From an uncultured Lachnospiraceae bacterium (GTDB lineage Bacteria > Bacillota > Clostridia > Lachnospirales > Lachnospiraceae), in NCBI GenBank assembly GCA_900317585.1, contig ONHG01000007.1:50417-114416 (forward strand): a stretch of DNA of 64,000 nt, in the 5' to 3' direction. The notes under the pieces are model-generated. The model did not search any database. It was not told where the DNA came from and worked only from the letters and a program-made list of their open reading frames with translations. Below are positions 1 to 9,530 of this stretch, piece by piece. The stretch's first letter is position 1. Each line of letters opens with the position of its first letter. A program made the translations under genes and the position numbers.

Positions 1-871
1 TATTTGCATTCTCGCCCGCGAGATCCTGAACATAGCTTGCTGCATCATTTGCATCCATAAGAGAAATATCTCCTGAGATATTGATGATGACATGTGTAGC
101 ACCATTAATCTTTGTCTCAAGAAGAGGAGATGCAACTGCAAGCTTAACTGCCTCTATTGCCTTGTCATCGCCCTGTGCACTACCGATACCGATATGAGCC
201 ATTCCCTTGTCCTTCATTACTGTCTGGACATCGGCAAAGTCAAGGTTAATAAGTGCCGGAAGGTTGATAAGATCAGTAATTCCCTGAACTGCCTGCTGTA
301 ATACCTCATCTGCCTTCTTAAGTGCATCCGGCATTGTTGTACGACGGTCTACAATCTCAAGAAGCTTGTCATTAGGAATGACAATAAGTGTATCGACGCT
401 CTCCTTAAGTCTGTCTATTCCCGAAACAGCGTTAATCATACGCTGCTTTGCCTCAAATTTGAAAGGCTTTGTGACAACTCCTACTGTAAGAATGCCCTGG
501 TCTTTTGCTATCTTTGCAACAACCGGAGCTGCACCTGTTCCTGTTCCGCCACCCATACCGCATGTGACGAATACCATATCAGCACCCTTAACCGCTGCCT
601 GAAGCTCCTCTGCGCTCTCCTCAGCCGCCTTCTGGCCAATCTCAGGCTGTGCACCGGCACCAAGTCCTTTTGTGAGCTTCTCTCCAATCTGTATCAGAGT
701 AGGGGCCTTACAAAGCTGTAATGCCTGCTTATCAGTATTGATACCTATAAATTCTACTCCACCTATATTCTCGTCAATCATTCTGTTGACTGCATTGTTA
801 CCGGCTCCACCGACTCCGATGACAATTATCTTTGCACTGTTATCTGCCTCGTTAGTTTTAATCTCAAGCAA
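1..871 (-). CDS. ftsZ: Cell division protein FtsZ (3' end beyond window)
   Basis: FtsZ is the tubulin-like GTPase that forms the cytokinetic ring. Translation of the minus strand gives the Rossmann start [17 protein letters not shown] and the tubulin signature [12 protein letters not shown], followed by VGVVTKPF, all typical of the FtsZ GTPase domain. About 290 residues are present and the C-terminal part runs off the left edge. I place the start at a TTG at 871 because AGAGGAGG sits just upstream and the protein then begins [11 protein letters not shown], like Bacillus FtsZ (MLEFETN). An in-frame ATG at 892 would add seven residues that overlap the ribosome binding site. It is the last gene of the division cluster here and has its own promoter about 80 bp upstream. 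Confidence 0.96.
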   Translation of the reverse strand, partial: MLEIKTNEADNSAKIIVIGVGGAGNNAVNRMIDENIGGVEFIGINTDKQALQLCKAPTLIQIGEKLTKGLGAGAQPEIGQKAAEESAEELQAAVKGADMVFVTCGMGGGTGTGAAPVVAKIAKDQGILTVGVVTKPFKFEAKQRMINAVSGIDRLKESVDTLIVIPNDKLLEIVDRRTTMPDALKKADEVLQQAVQGITDLINLPALINLDFADVQTVMKDKGMAHIGIGSAQGDDKAIEAVKLAVASPLLETKINGATHVIINISGDISLMDANDAASYVQDLAGENAN

Positions 872-948
872 GGTTCTTCCTCCTCTTTCCATCCAAATAT
901 TCTAAATTATATATTATAAATTCAAATATTCTGAAATCCATATACTCT

Positions 949-977
949 ATAATATAATTTTTCTATCAAATAATCAA
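949..977 (-). promoter_or_regulatory. Sigma-A type promoter for ftsZ
   Basis: On the minus strand TTGATT (972-977) and TATTAT (949-954) are separated by exactly 17 bp in an AT-rich gap between ftsQ and ftsZ. This fits a housekeeping promoter giving ftsZ transcription in addition to read-through from the division cluster. Prediction only. Confidence 0.55.
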
Positions 978-1001
978 CCTTTAAATGTGATTTTTTTTAT
1001 T

Positions 1002-1751
1002 TTATTGGGTCTTATCAAACACAATATTTGTGGTTTCCTCAGTCCAGTTCTCTAAATGTAGTGTACCTGAGAGTCCATCAAGAGATGGCATGATGGCTTT
1101 TAGCCTCTCTATCTTTCTGGTCAGCTTTGTTGTATCCCCGATAAGCACATTTATATTCCCGTAATGTACCTCAGGTGCATTGTCACCACCGTAATCAATG
1201 GAATCAGGCACCAGCTCTTGTCGCTTGAGAGACTGTGTTACCTCCAGAATTTCTCTTAATGTTGACTTTTTTATAGGCAGCTTTTCATACAGTACTACCT
1301 TATCGCAGCTTATACCGTCAATTCTCGGTACACCAGACACTGTATCTGACGATGTCTCAACTACAAACCCATCCTTGTCAAAATATGCGTTTTCATCTAT
1401 TCCCGGAATGTATATATACCCAAGCATTCCCTTTTCATATACTGATATATGAAGCGTATGAGGACTGTCTAAGCTGATGCTCATTGTATCAATAAACGGA
1501 ATCTTCCTTGTATCCTTGATTTTGTACTTTATGTATACATACAACGAATTCCATGAATACTTGTCATTTAATACAGCATCCTCAATAACCTTCTGCTCGT
1601 AAAGCTCATTTCCCTCAACTACGACATTTTTCACAGTAAAGAGCTTTAATGCTATAAGAAACATCACCGCAAGCACACATATCGTAATAAGGACTCCCAT
1701 AAGGAAATGCTTCAATCTCTTTTCATGTCTTCTTTTCTTCCTGATCATCAT
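1002..1751 (-). CDS. ftsQ: Cell division protein FtsQ/DivIB
   Basis: Bitopic membrane protein of the divisome that bridges FtsL/FtsB-type proteins and the septal synthase. A basic N-terminus (KKRRHEKRLKH) is followed by one membrane segment (about residues 17-40), then a POTRA domain beginning FTVKNVVVEGNELYEQKVIEDAV, then a beta-rich region, matching the family order. The length of about 250 residues is usual for DivIB. The start is uncertain: a TTG (1760), GTG (1757) and two ATGs (1751, 1748) cluster behind a weak GGTGA. It lies 15 bp after ftsW and before ftsZ, the expected place. Identity rests on topology plus context, because this family is weakly conserved in sequence. Confidence 0.88.
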   Translation of the reverse strand: MMIRKKRRHEKRLKHFLMGVLITICVLAVMFLIALKLFTVKNVVVEGNELYEQKVIEDAVLNDKYSWNSLYVYIKYKIKDTRKIPFIDTMSISLDSPHTLHISVYEKGMLGYIYIPGIDENAYFDKDGFVVETSSDTVSGVPRIDGISCDKVVLYEKLPIKKSTLREILEVTQSLKRQELVPDSIDYGGDNAPEVHYGNINVLIGDTTKLTRKIERLKAIMPSLDGLSGTLHLENWTEETTNIVFDKTQ

Positions 1752-1766
1752 CTTCACCAAGCCTAA

Positions 1767-2906
1767 CTATTGTACTTTTCCAAGTCTGATTCCCCTCGAC
1801 ACTGACAGTACTATACCAATCTCCGCCATCAGGAAAATGATGGATGTTCCTCCATAGCTGATAAACGGCAGGATTACACCTGTGTTCGGAATGGAATTTG
1901 TTACAACAGCAATATTCAATATAACCTGAATTGCAATGTGGCTCATGACTCCAATCACTAAAAGCGAACCGTATAAATCCCTGGCATTATTGGCAACAAC
2001 CATCATACGCCATATCAGAATTATAAACAGGAGTATAAGACATATGGCTCCAAACAATCCAAGTTCCTCACATATGATTGTAAAAATCATATCGTTTTGT
2101 GACTCCGGGACATTTCCAAGCTTTTGTAAGCTTTCTCCAAGTCCCTTGCCAAATAAACCGCCTGAGCCTATTGCATATAACCCCATCATTGTCTGGTAAA
2201 CCGCATCACTGCTGGCGGTTTCCGGATGCAGCCATGCCTCAATTCGTGTACTTCTGTAGCCTGCCAGCATTACAAATGCCACTGCAAATACAAGCACACC
2301 GATTCCGACCAGAATAAACTGCAGATATTTCGGACTGGCAACAAACATCATACAGACAGATATGCCTATTATGATAATTGCCGTACTTAAGTTACTGTAC
2401 GCAACGATTCCTATAAGCGGTGCAAGTATTATAAACATCTTTATGATACTTGAAAACCGGGTAAACTGCTTAGGAATCTTGTCAATTATCATTGCCATAA
2501 ATAAAATAACGGCTATCTTTGCCACCTCTGACGGCTGGAACTGTATCGGTCCTACACTAATCCATCTCGATGAACCATGTGAACTTGAACCTATTTTCGG
2601 CACAAATACAAGAATACACAGCAGAAACGACACTACATATGCTGTCACTCCCAGCTTCTTCCACCATCTGTAGTCTATTGCCGTCATGGCAGCCATGGCA
2701 ACCATTCCCAACAGAATATTTCGTATCTGAAGCTTCAAATAATGCATACTGTCGTTATATCTGTTAGCTGATGTATATGAGCTTGAGCTGTACAGCATTA
2801 CAAGACCAAAACAGAGCAAAAATATAACAATAAACAAAAGATTATAGTCAAAAAAAGGTATTCCTTTTTCCTTTTTTTCTTTTTGTTTTCTACGCTTTTC
2901 TGCCAA
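1767..2906 (-). CDS. ftsW: Septal peptidoglycan polymerase FtsW (SEDS family)
   Basis: SEDS glycosyltransferase that polymerises lipid II at the septum with a partner class B PBP. It is 379 residues with about ten hydrophobic segments. The family signatures QPSEVAKIAVI (about residue 125) and the C-terminal VILPFISYGGTS (about residue 345) are present. The start is a TTG at 2906, eight to nine bases after GAGGAG, which lies in the last codons of murD, so the two genes are probably translationally coupled. It is followed by ftsQ. The two neighbouring PBPs are the likely partners. RodA is the alternative SEDS paralogue, but the position beside murD and ftsQ favours FtsW. Confidence 0.94.
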   Translation of the reverse strand: MAEKRRKQKEKKEKGIPFFDYNLLFIVIFLLCFGLVMLYSSSSYTSANRYNDSMHYLKLQIRNILLGMVAMAAMTAIDYRWWKKLGVTAYVVSFLLCILVFVPKIGSSSHGSSRWISVGPIQFQPSEVAKIAVILFMAMIIDKIPKQFTRFSSIIKMFIILAPLIGIVAYSNLSTAIIIIGISVCMMFVASPKYLQFILVGIGVLVFAVAFVMLAGYRSTRIEAWLHPETASSDAVYQTMMGLYAIGSGGLFGKGLGESLQKLGNVPESQNDMIFTIICEELGLFGAICLILLFIILIWRMMVVANNARDLYGSLLVIGVMSHIAIQVILNIAVVTNSIPNTGVILPFISYGGTSIIFLMAEIGIVLSVSRGIRLGKVQ

Positions 2907-2912
2907 AATGAA

Positions 2913-4274
2913 TTACTCCTCTAATCCTTTTACTAATTCCTTGAAGATACGTCCTCTCTCCTCATAATTAGGGAACATTCCCCAGCTTGCACATGCAGGT
3001 GATAAAAGGACGGCATCGCCTGAAGCAGCATGCTCATAACAATAGCTGACAGCCTCCTCAAAGGTATCCTTCTTTACTGTATTCATGAATCCATGTCTGT
3101 GTGCACATTCCTCTATTTTGTCCGCTGTCTGACCGATGAGCACAAGCTCCTTGACCTTACCGTCAAAGGCCTCTATCCACTCGTCATATTCTGACTGTTT
3201 ATCATATCCTCCTCCGATAAGAAGTGTCGGTCTGTTCATGGCACGTATTCCCTGAATAGCCGCATCGGGATTGGTTCCCTTTGAATCATTGTAAAACTTA
3301 ACACCGCGCTTTTCTGTCACATATTCTATTCTGTGTTCAACCGCCTTAAATACCTTAAGCACCTCGACAATCTTATCCATAGGCACACCAAAGCTTAAGG
3401 ACATGGCACAGGCTGCCATAACATTCTCAAAATTGTGCTTTCCAAGCAGATTCAGGTCATTTACATTGATTATCTCATCGCGTGCACCATCGTGTGCATA
3501 CATGATGATGTCTCCATCCAGATAAAAGCCCTCTGAAAGCTCTGACTTACTGCTGAAAAACACAACCTTAGCCGGGCACTCTGCCGCAAAGCCTCTAAGT
3601 ACCTTATCCTCATAGTTTAAGATACAAAAATCATCCTTTGTCTGATTCTTTGTGATATCTTCTTTTGCCCTGATATAGTTTTCCATTGTGTGATGACGAT
3701 TAAGATGATCCGGTGTAATATTTAAGATTGCACTGATGTGCGGCTTGAAGGTATCAATTGTCTCAAGCTGGAAGCTGGATATCTCTGCTACTGTCACGGT
3801 CTCATCCGTGCTTCCTGTAACCATTGATGTATATGGTATTCCAATGTTTCCAACAACTCTTACATCCTTAAAGTAATTCTTCATTATCTCACCTGTAAGT
3901 GCCGTGGTCGTTGTCTTGCCGTTGGTTCCTGTAATAGCAATGATTCTGCCTGCGCCAAATGTGTATGCAAGCTCTATCTCACCCCAGATTTTAACGCCCT
4001 TATCTCTTAATGAATTGACCATAGGAATATCTGTTGGTACACCCGGACTGAGTACAGCCACATCAAACTCATCCATCTGTGCATCTGTCATATCTCCGAG
4101 TATTAGCGGTACTTCACGGATTGCCGGTACCTTCTCATAAAGTGCCTCTGTATCAAGCTCTTTATTTCCATCAAATAATACTGTATCTATATTATTGGCA
4201 CGTAAAAGCTCTGTAGCTGCGATTCCGCTTTTTCCTGTACCGACAACAAGTACTTTCTTTCCTTGTAAGCTCAT
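2913..4274 (-). CDS. murD: UDP-N-acetylmuramoylalanine--D-glutamate ligase MurD
   Basis: Cytoplasmic ATP-dependent ligase that adds D-glutamate to UDP-MurNAc-L-Ala. Visible Mur-ligase features are the N-terminal nucleotide fold (VLVVGTGKSGIAATELL), the P-loop ITGTNGKTTTTALTGE, the central ILNITPDHLNRH, and the C-terminal motif FYNDSKGTNPDAA. The start chosen is ATG at 4274 (MSLQGKKV) behind GGAGGAATAAAA; an in-frame ATG at 4295 adds seven residues and has no good site. The resulting length of 453 aa is normal. It follows the second PBP directly. In most Firmicutes mraY stands here between the PBP and murD, but there is no room for it. Confidence 0.96.
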   Translation of the reverse strand: MSLQGKKVLVVGTGKSGIAATELLRANNIDTVLFDGNKELDTEALYEKVPAIREVPLILGDMTDAQMDEFDVAVLSPGVPTDIPMVNSLRDKGVKIWGEIELAYTFGAGRIIAITGTNGKTTTTALTGEIMKNYFKDVRVVGNIGIPYTSMVTGSTDETVTVAEISSFQLETIDTFKPHISAILNITPDHLNRHHTMENYIRAKEDITKNQTKDDFCILNYEDKVLRGFAAECPAKVVFFSSKSELSEGFYLDGDIIMYAHDGARDEIINVNDLNLLGKHNFENVMAACAMSLSFGVPMDKIVEVLKVFKAVEHRIEYVTEKRGVKFYNDSKGTNPDAAIQGIRAMNRPTLLIGGGYDKQSEYDEWIEAFDGKVKELVLIGQTADKIEECAHRHGFMNTVKKDTFEEAVSYCYEHAASGDAVLLSPACASWGMFPNYEERGRIFKELVKGLEE

Positions 4275-4358
4275 TTTTATTCCTCCGTTTTCCATGTATT
4301 AAACCCTGATTTATACACTAAATTATAGTATACGTTATTTATCCGTATTTCGCAAGAG

Positions 4359-6038
4359 CTACTGTTCATCCACATATGGTATTATTTCCGTAAACACCTC
4401 CGCGGCAACCGGAGCGGCAATGGTACCTCCGTAGTATACTCCACCTTTGGGATTATTTATTTTAACAAGCACCATCAGTCTTGGGTCATCTGCAGGATAA
4501 AATCCCAGAAACGATGCTATATAGACATTATCACTGCGTGGAAGTGTCTGCGATGTAGCTGTCTTTCCACCTATTGCATACCCTTCTACCTGCGCGTTTT
4601 TGCCTGAGCCCTCAGATACCACGCCTTCAAGAAGCATTCTGAGTGTCTCAGAGGTTTTCTCTGTACAAATACCGGTTCTGGTATCAAAAGATATCTGTTT
4701 CTTTGTGGTGCCATCGGAATTCAATATCTCTTTGCCTATATGCGGTGTCACCCTGTTTCCTCCATTTATCAGGGAGGATACCGTGGTCATAAGCTCTATA
4801 GGTGTAATCTGAAATGACTGTCCAAATGAAATTGTAGCAAGCTCCACCTGTCCTATTTTGTCAGGCTGATGCATTATAGTACCTGCTTCTCCCGGCAGAT
4901 CTATTCCTGTTTTTTCCAACAGGCAAAAGCTTTTAAAATTCTCATAATACCTGTCACACCCTATGCGCAGTCCAAGATCTATGAATACCGGGTTACACGA
5001 ATTCTGTATTCCCTGTACAAAGGTTTCGCTGCCGTGACCACTCCTTTTATGACAGTGTATACGTCTATCCTCCACCGTAATATATCCGGGACAGTAAAAG
5101 CTGTCGTCCAGACTTACCACATTCTCTTCAAGTGCTATAGCGGCTGTTATAATTTTAAATGTTGACCCCGGCTCATAAGTATCGCTGACGCAGCCGTTTC
5201 TCCATGCCTCGTCATGATTTTCACAGGAAAACGGGTCATTGAGATTGTACTCGGGATAGTCAGACATAGCATAGATTTCACCATTCTCAGGATTCATGAC
5301 TATGATGCTCACACTGTCAGCAAGGTTTTCATTATATGCCGCAGCAGCCTTCTGCTCACAGATTCTTTGTATGTTTATATCCAGCGTTGTGACAAGTGTA
5401 TCTCCTTTTTTTGGTGCCTGTCGTCTCTCCTTATAGCCCTTCACCTCCACACCTCTACCATCACATACTGTATATATTTTTCCGGGTTTTCCGGAAAGGA
5501 CATCATCATAGGTTGCTTCAAGCCCGACAACACCCTGTCCATCAGCCCCGGAGAATCCAATAACTTTTGAAAACAGTTCATTTCCAGGATAGTATCTTAT
5601 GCTTGACTCATCTACCTTTACCCCGGCTAAACCGTAGGAGAGTATTCTGTCACCGGTTTCCCTTGAAACATTGTTTTTAATTTTTTCTATCGAGGTAACC
5701 TTTTCCACCTTTTTACGTATCTTCGATTCATCCATCGAAAGCTCTGTGCTCAGTGTCCTGATTACCGCTTCCTCATCAGTTATCTGATTATGTATCACTG
5801 AAATGTTGCAGGCTGTCTCATTTGCCGCTATAACACTTCCGTTTCTGTCTAATATATCTCCGCGTATGCCCGCTATTGTCCTCTCACGCTCCTGCAGTGC
5901 CCGGGCTTTTTTACTGTAATATTCTCCCTTTACAAGAATAAGATAACCCAAACGGACACATAATACCATAAGCATTATTGTTATCATCGCACACAGTACA
6001 CATATTTTCTTTCTATACCCGGTATTATTCAATATCAT
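4359..6038 (-). CDS. Class B penicillin-binding protein, transpeptidase with KTA motif
   Basis: Membrane-anchored peptidoglycan transpeptidase of the FtsI/SpoVD class. One N-terminal membrane segment (about 10-35) is followed by the PBP dimerisation domain (GIRGDILDRNGSVIA) and a transpeptidase domain with Ser292 in STFK and the second motif SCN at 347-349. The third motif, normally KTG, reads K492-T493-A494 in GGKTATSQT, an unusual substitution in the beta3 strand that faces the substrate. There is no PASTA domain after residue 540. Its start codon lies only eight bases after a strong hairpin that contains its GAGG, so expression may differ from that of the PBP upstream. It could be the sporulation type (SpoVD-like) or the division PBP; sequence alone does not decide. 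Confidence 0.9.
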   Translation of the reverse strand: MILNNTGYRKKICVLCAMITIMLMVLCVRLGYLILVKGEYYSKKARALQERERTIAGIRGDILDRNGSVIAANETACNISVIHNQITDEEAVIRTLSTELSMDESKIRKKVEKVTSIEKIKNNVSRETGDRILSYGLAGVKVDESSIRYYPGNELFSKVIGFSGADGQGVVGLEATYDDVLSGKPGKIYTVCDGRGVEVKGYKERRQAPKKGDTLVTTLDINIQRICEQKAAAAYNENLADSVSIIVMNPENGEIYAMSDYPEYNLNDPFSCENHDEAWRNGCVSDTYEPGSTFKIITAAIALEENVVSLDDSFYCPGYITVEDRRIHCHKRSGHGSETFVQGIQNSCNPVFIDLGLRIGCDRYYENFKSFCLLEKTGIDLPGEAGTIMHQPDKIGQVELATISFGQSFQITPIELMTTVSSLINGGNRVTPHIGKEILNSDGTTKKQISFDTRTGICTEKTSETLRMLLEGVVSEGSGKNAQVEGYAIGGKTATSQTLPRSDNVYIASFLGFYPADDPRLMVLVKINNPKGGVYYGGTIAAPVAAEVFTEIIPYVDEQ

Positions 6039-6045
6039 AAAAAAT

Positions 6046-6088
6046 GCCTCAATATTTTTACACTAATATATGCAAAAAATATTGAGGC
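6046..6088 (-). terminator. Hairpin with U-run between the two PBP genes
   Basis: A perfect 14-bp stem (6046-6059 with 6075-6088) with a 15-nt loop is followed on the minus strand by ATTTTTT and then at once by the ATG of the second PBP (6038). The 3' arm holds GAGG, the only visible ribosome binding site for that gene. It could act as an intrinsic terminator or attenuator, as a sequestering RNA structure, or both. Confidence 0.65.
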
Positions 6089-6094
6089 TATTCT

Positions 6095-8050
6095 CTATTC
6101 ACCCTGCTCGCCTTCCTGAGTTACCTTCTCTCCTGTCGGAGGATTTGCTCCCGTTATCGTAAGGTCAGCATTTACACCCGTCTGTTCCTCATCAGGGTAG
6201 ATATTCATATACGGAAGTACTTCCTTTAATATCTCTCTTGTAAGATTCTGTGCATAGTTACTGTGAGGCTGATCCTGCACGTTAGGCTGGTCAATTACAG
6301 AGTATATGACAAGCTGTGGATCCTGTGCCGGTACACAGCTGATAAACGATACAAGATAGCAGCCCCTTTTACGCAGATGGGTTGTCTCATCATACATCTG
6401 TGCCGTTCCGGTCTTGCCACCCATGGAATATCCATCAACCTTTGCAACCTTACCGGTTCCTTGTGCAACAACATTTTGCAGATAATTTTTCAAGGTCTGG
6501 CTGGTTGACTCTGACACAGTCTTTTTGAGCATCGTAGGCTCTATTGTCTTTACGGTATTTCCGTCCTCATCGGCAATTTTCTTTATCACATGCGGCTGAT
6601 AATAATTTCCGTCATTCACAAGTGAAGAGAACGCACCTGCCATCTCTATCATCGTACAGTTATAGTTCTGTCCGAATACATTTGTAGCTAAATCTACAGG
6701 CTTTATGTTGTCAAGTGTATACATAAGTGTCGACGTATTTGCCTCACCCGGTAAATCAATGCCGGTCTTTTGGCCAAATCCAAACACACTCTGATAATAC
6801 AGGAAATTTTCTGCTCCTATCCTATATGACATCTGCATGAGTGCATCATTGCAGGAATCCATGAGTGACTTTTCAAGTGTTTCTATACCATGTCCGTTTC
6901 GATTGACACATGACACCTTCTCACCGCCGAACATCTCATATCCATCGCACAAAAATGTCATATCCGTAGTGAGTGTTCCCGTATCAAGTCCACATGCAAC
7001 GGTAAACGGCTTCTGTACTGAACCCGGCTCATATGTGTGTGTAACACAGAAGTTCTGCCACAGCTTATTCAGAGTATTTAATGTATCATCATCACTCATT
7101 GCATCAAGCTGCTCTTGTGTATAGTAATTCTTCATATTCTTCGGATCGTTCAGATCAAAGTTTGGATAATTTGCCATGGCGAGTATCTCACCGTTTTTAG
7201 GATTTTCTATGATTACACCGATATTTTCTGCTCCCAGCCCTTCTCTTGCATTATTTGCATAGGTATCTGAGAAAAGCTTTATCTTGTCCTCCACAATTGA
7301 CTGTATATTTGCATCAATAGTTGTATAGATTGTATCTCCGTTTTCAGCAGGTATAACCGTCTTTTGAAAATCATTATCAGCGTTTAAGTATCCGTATTCT
7401 CTTCCGTTCACACCGTTTAATGTATCATTATAATAATTTTCAAGTCCTGTTGTACCAACGTCACCCGATGATGTAAATCCGATAACAGAGCTTGCCAGCG
7501 TGCCGAACGGATAGTTTCTCTGGTATTCTGTCTCAAACCAGACACCCTTGATATTTGGATTTTTGAGGTTTCCTTTTTTGTCAACCGCATCCTGCATCTG
7601 CACAAACGGCTGGATTGTGTCATATGACTGTTTTTTTAAAAGTACAATGTATTTTTTGTCCTTGCTGTTTTTAGCGTAATCCTCAAGTACAGCGCGGTCC
7701 AGCTCCGAAAAACACTGTGTAAGCGCATCAATTGTCGGCTCTATATACTCCTTCTTCCCGGTCATAACCGAACAGTCCAGCACAACATTATAAACAGCCA
7801 CACTCGTTGCAAGCACTGTACCATTTGAATCCACTATATTTCCGCGCTGGAATGGTATCGTTTTGCTGTCGTATGACTGTAGTGATAAAACCTTTTTTGT
7901 ATATGCATCTCCGCTTGTGTATTCAATATACATCAGTCTGCCGATAAGTCCAAGCATACCTGCAACAATAAACATAAACAACACAAACAGCTTTTTTTTC
8001 ATCTGACGGCCTATTTTTCTGACCGGTCTTTTCCTTGCTCTGGCTGCCAA
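6095..8050 (-). CDS. Class B penicillin-binding protein, PBP2-type transpeptidase
   Basis: Septal transpeptidase that crosslinks peptidoglycan and is expected to work with FtsW. A basic N-terminus and one membrane segment (about 20-40) precede the dimerisation domain (PFQRGNIVDSNGTVLA). The transpeptidase domain carries intact motifs: S344-V-Q-K347, S399-C-N and K546-T-G-T. The tail after about residue 620 is acidic and low in complexity, and no PASTA domain is seen. The start is a TTG at 8050, seven bases after GGAGGAAG. It sits 15 bp after ftsL and upstream of a second, divergent PBP. This one is the better candidate for the essential division PBP (FtsI/PBP2B role) because its catalytic motifs are canonical. 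Confidence 0.93.
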   Translation of the reverse strand: MAARARKRPVRKIGRQMKKKLFVLFMFIVAGMLGLIGRLMYIEYTSGDAYTKKVLSLQSYDSKTIPFQRGNIVDSNGTVLATSVAVYNVVLDCSVMTGKKEYIEPTIDALTQCFSELDRAVLEDYAKNSKDKKYIVLLKKQSYDTIQPFVQMQDAVDKKGNLKNPNIKGVWFETEYQRNYPFGTLASSVIGFTSSGDVGTTGLENYYNDTLNGVNGREYGYLNADNDFQKTVIPAENGDTIYTTIDANIQSIVEDKIKLFSDTYANNAREGLGAENIGVIIENPKNGEILAMANYPNFDLNDPKNMKNYYTQEQLDAMSDDDTLNTLNKLWQNFCVTHTYEPGSVQKPFTVACGLDTGTLTTDMTFLCDGYEMFGGEKVSCVNRNGHGIETLEKSLMDSCNDALMQMSYRIGAENFLYYQSVFGFGQKTGIDLPGEANTSTLMYTLDNIKPVDLATNVFGQNYNCTMIEMAGAFSSLVNDGNYYQPHVIKKIADEDGNTVKTIEPTMLKKTVSESTSQTLKNYLQNVVAQGTGKVAKVDGYSMGGKTGTAQMYDETTHLRKRGCYLVSFISCVPAQDPQLVIYSVIDQPNVQDQPHSNYAQNLTREILKEVLPYMNIYPDEEQTGVNADLTITGANPPTGEKVTQEGEQGE

Positions 8051-8065
8051 TATGCTTCCTCCAAT

Positions 8066-8542
8066 TTATTCCGGAATATCGTTATACTGATCCATATAGT
8101 TATTATTGTCAACTGAATAGTAAACTATCTGATCCTGTGTGGCACTCTTCATGCCAAGTCTGTTGATTGCCGCATCTTTAATGGCATTCAAATCTGTTGA
8201 TGTGGTAATTTTCTTATATCTGACATCATTATCTGCTTTGATGTCTGCTACCCTGCTCTCGAGTGCCGCCACTTCCTTCATCTGCTGGGTCACATTTGAT
8301 CTGGTCTGTATCACTGTAACAGAAACGAATGCTGATGCCAGCACACACGCTGTAAGAAATGTGACAAATGCACGATTCATTGAAAGTGCTCTTTCCTGAT
8401 TTCTGCGCGCTGCTCTTCTTCTGTTTTTTCTGCGTCTAGCATCCTCAAGTTCTCTTCTTGTACTGTGCTCGTGTCTTTGTGGCTCTGCCTCCTCAAGTTT
8501 TCTTACTGCATTCCCGTTTACATAATAAATTGTTTTATTCAT
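8066..8542 (-). CDS. ftsL: FtsL-like septum formation initiator protein
   Basis: Small bitopic divisome protein by position and topology. The N-terminal 55 residues are very basic (RRRKNRRRAARRNQ), one membrane segment follows (about 58-80), then a short coiled coil (about 82-112) and a conserved-looking segment DLNAIKDAAINRLGMKSAT that resembles the FtsL/DivIC end. The start ATG at 8542 has AAGGAGC in front. It lies between rsmH and the first PBP, exactly where ftsL stands in Firmicutes. FtsL proteins are poorly conserved, so the symbol depends on context. Confidence 0.85.
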   Translation of the reverse strand: MNKTIYYVNGNAVRKLEEAEPQRHEHSTRRELEDARRRKNRRRAARRNQERALSMNRAFVTFLTACVLASAFVSVTVIQTRSNVTQQMKEVAALESRVADIKADNDVRYKKITTSTDLNAIKDAAINRLGMKSATQDQIVYYSVDNNNYMDQYNDIPE

Positions 8543-8566
8543 TTAGCTGCTCCTTTTGCTGTAATT

Positions 8567-9511
8567 CTATAATTCATTTCTTTCAAATACCCGAAGCTTT
8601 GCGCTTTTGGAGCGTGAGTTTTCTTCAAGCTCCTTTTCGGATGGAAGGATTGGTTTTCTGGTGATAACCGTTCCTTTTGATTTATTACCGCATACACATA
8701 CCGGAAAGCTCGGTGGACATGTACATGGATTTTCGTTTTTTTTGAAATTGGATTTTACTATTCTGTCCTCGAGCGAGTGGAATGTGATAATACATATCCT
8801 GCCGCCCGGATTAAGTAAATCTATCATGTCATCCAGGTTGTCCCTTAGCACATCAAGCTCATGATTCAGCTCTATTCTGATAGCCTGATATGTTCTCTTT
8901 GACGGGTGACCACCGGTAGCTCTGACCTTTTTGGGTATCGCTGCCTTTATTATCTCGTTGAGCTCGCCTGTTGTCGTTATCTCTTGCTTTTGTCTTGCTG
9001 CTGCAATATGCTTTGCAATATTCTTTGCAAACTTGTCCTCACCGTAATCCCTGATGATACGGTACAGATCATTTTCGCTGTAGGTATTTACTATATCCCT
9101 TGCAGTAAGGACATTTCTGTCGTCCATACGCATATCAAGCGGTGCATCCTCACTCCTGTAGGTAAAACCCCTTTTTGGTGTGTCAAGCTGGAAGGATGAA
9201 ACTCCAAGATCCAGCATAATACCATCCACCTTTTCAATGCCGAGTGAATGAAGCACATTCTTCATATCAGAATAATTGCTTCTGACTATCGTTACCCTGT
9301 CTCCAAACTCTGCAAGTCTCTCTCCTGCTGCCTTTATAGCATCCGCATCCTGATCTATGCCAATCAGCCTGCCCTTGTCTGAGAGCCTCTTAGCTATCTC
9401 ATATGAGTGCCCGGCTCCTCCGAGAGTACCATCCACATATATCCCGTCAGGACGGATGTTTAAATTTTCAATTGTCTCGTCCCTTAAGACTGAATAATGC
9501 TTAAATTCCAT
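8567..9511 (-). CDS. rsmH: 16S rRNA (cytosine(1402)-N(4))-methyltransferase RsmH
   Basis: SAM-dependent methyltransferase that modifies C1402 of 16S rRNA in the ribosomal P site (older name MraW). At 314 aa it has the usual length. It opens [13 protein letters not shown], has the SAM-binding stretch [12 protein letters not shown] and the signature [20 protein letters not shown], and ends with the [12 protein letters not shown] tail typical of the family. The catalytic-domain insert reads [14 protein letters not shown] and [11 protein letters not shown]. It is the second gene of the division cluster, 19 bp after mraZ. Confidence 0.97.
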   Translation of the reverse strand: MEFKHYSVLRDETIENLNIRPDGIYVDGTLGGAGHSYEIAKRLSDKGRLIGIDQDADAIKAAGERLAEFGDRVTIVRSNYSDMKNVLHSLGIEKVDGIMLDLGVSSFQLDTPKRGFTYRSEDAPLDMRMDDRNVLTARDIVNTYSENDLYRIIRDYGEDKFAKNIAKHIAAARQKQEITTTGELNEIIKAAIPKKVRATGGHPSKRTYQAIRIELNHELDVLRDNLDDMIDLLNPGGRICIITFHSLEDRIVKSNFKKNENPCTCPPSFPVCVCGNKSKGTVITRKPILPSEKELEENSRSKSAKLRVFERNEL

Positions 9512-9530
9512 GTGGTCTCTCCATTTAATA

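Noticed and set aside
366-905. Plus-strand frames opposite ftsZ
   Set aside because: They are antisense shadows of a clear FtsZ reading frame.
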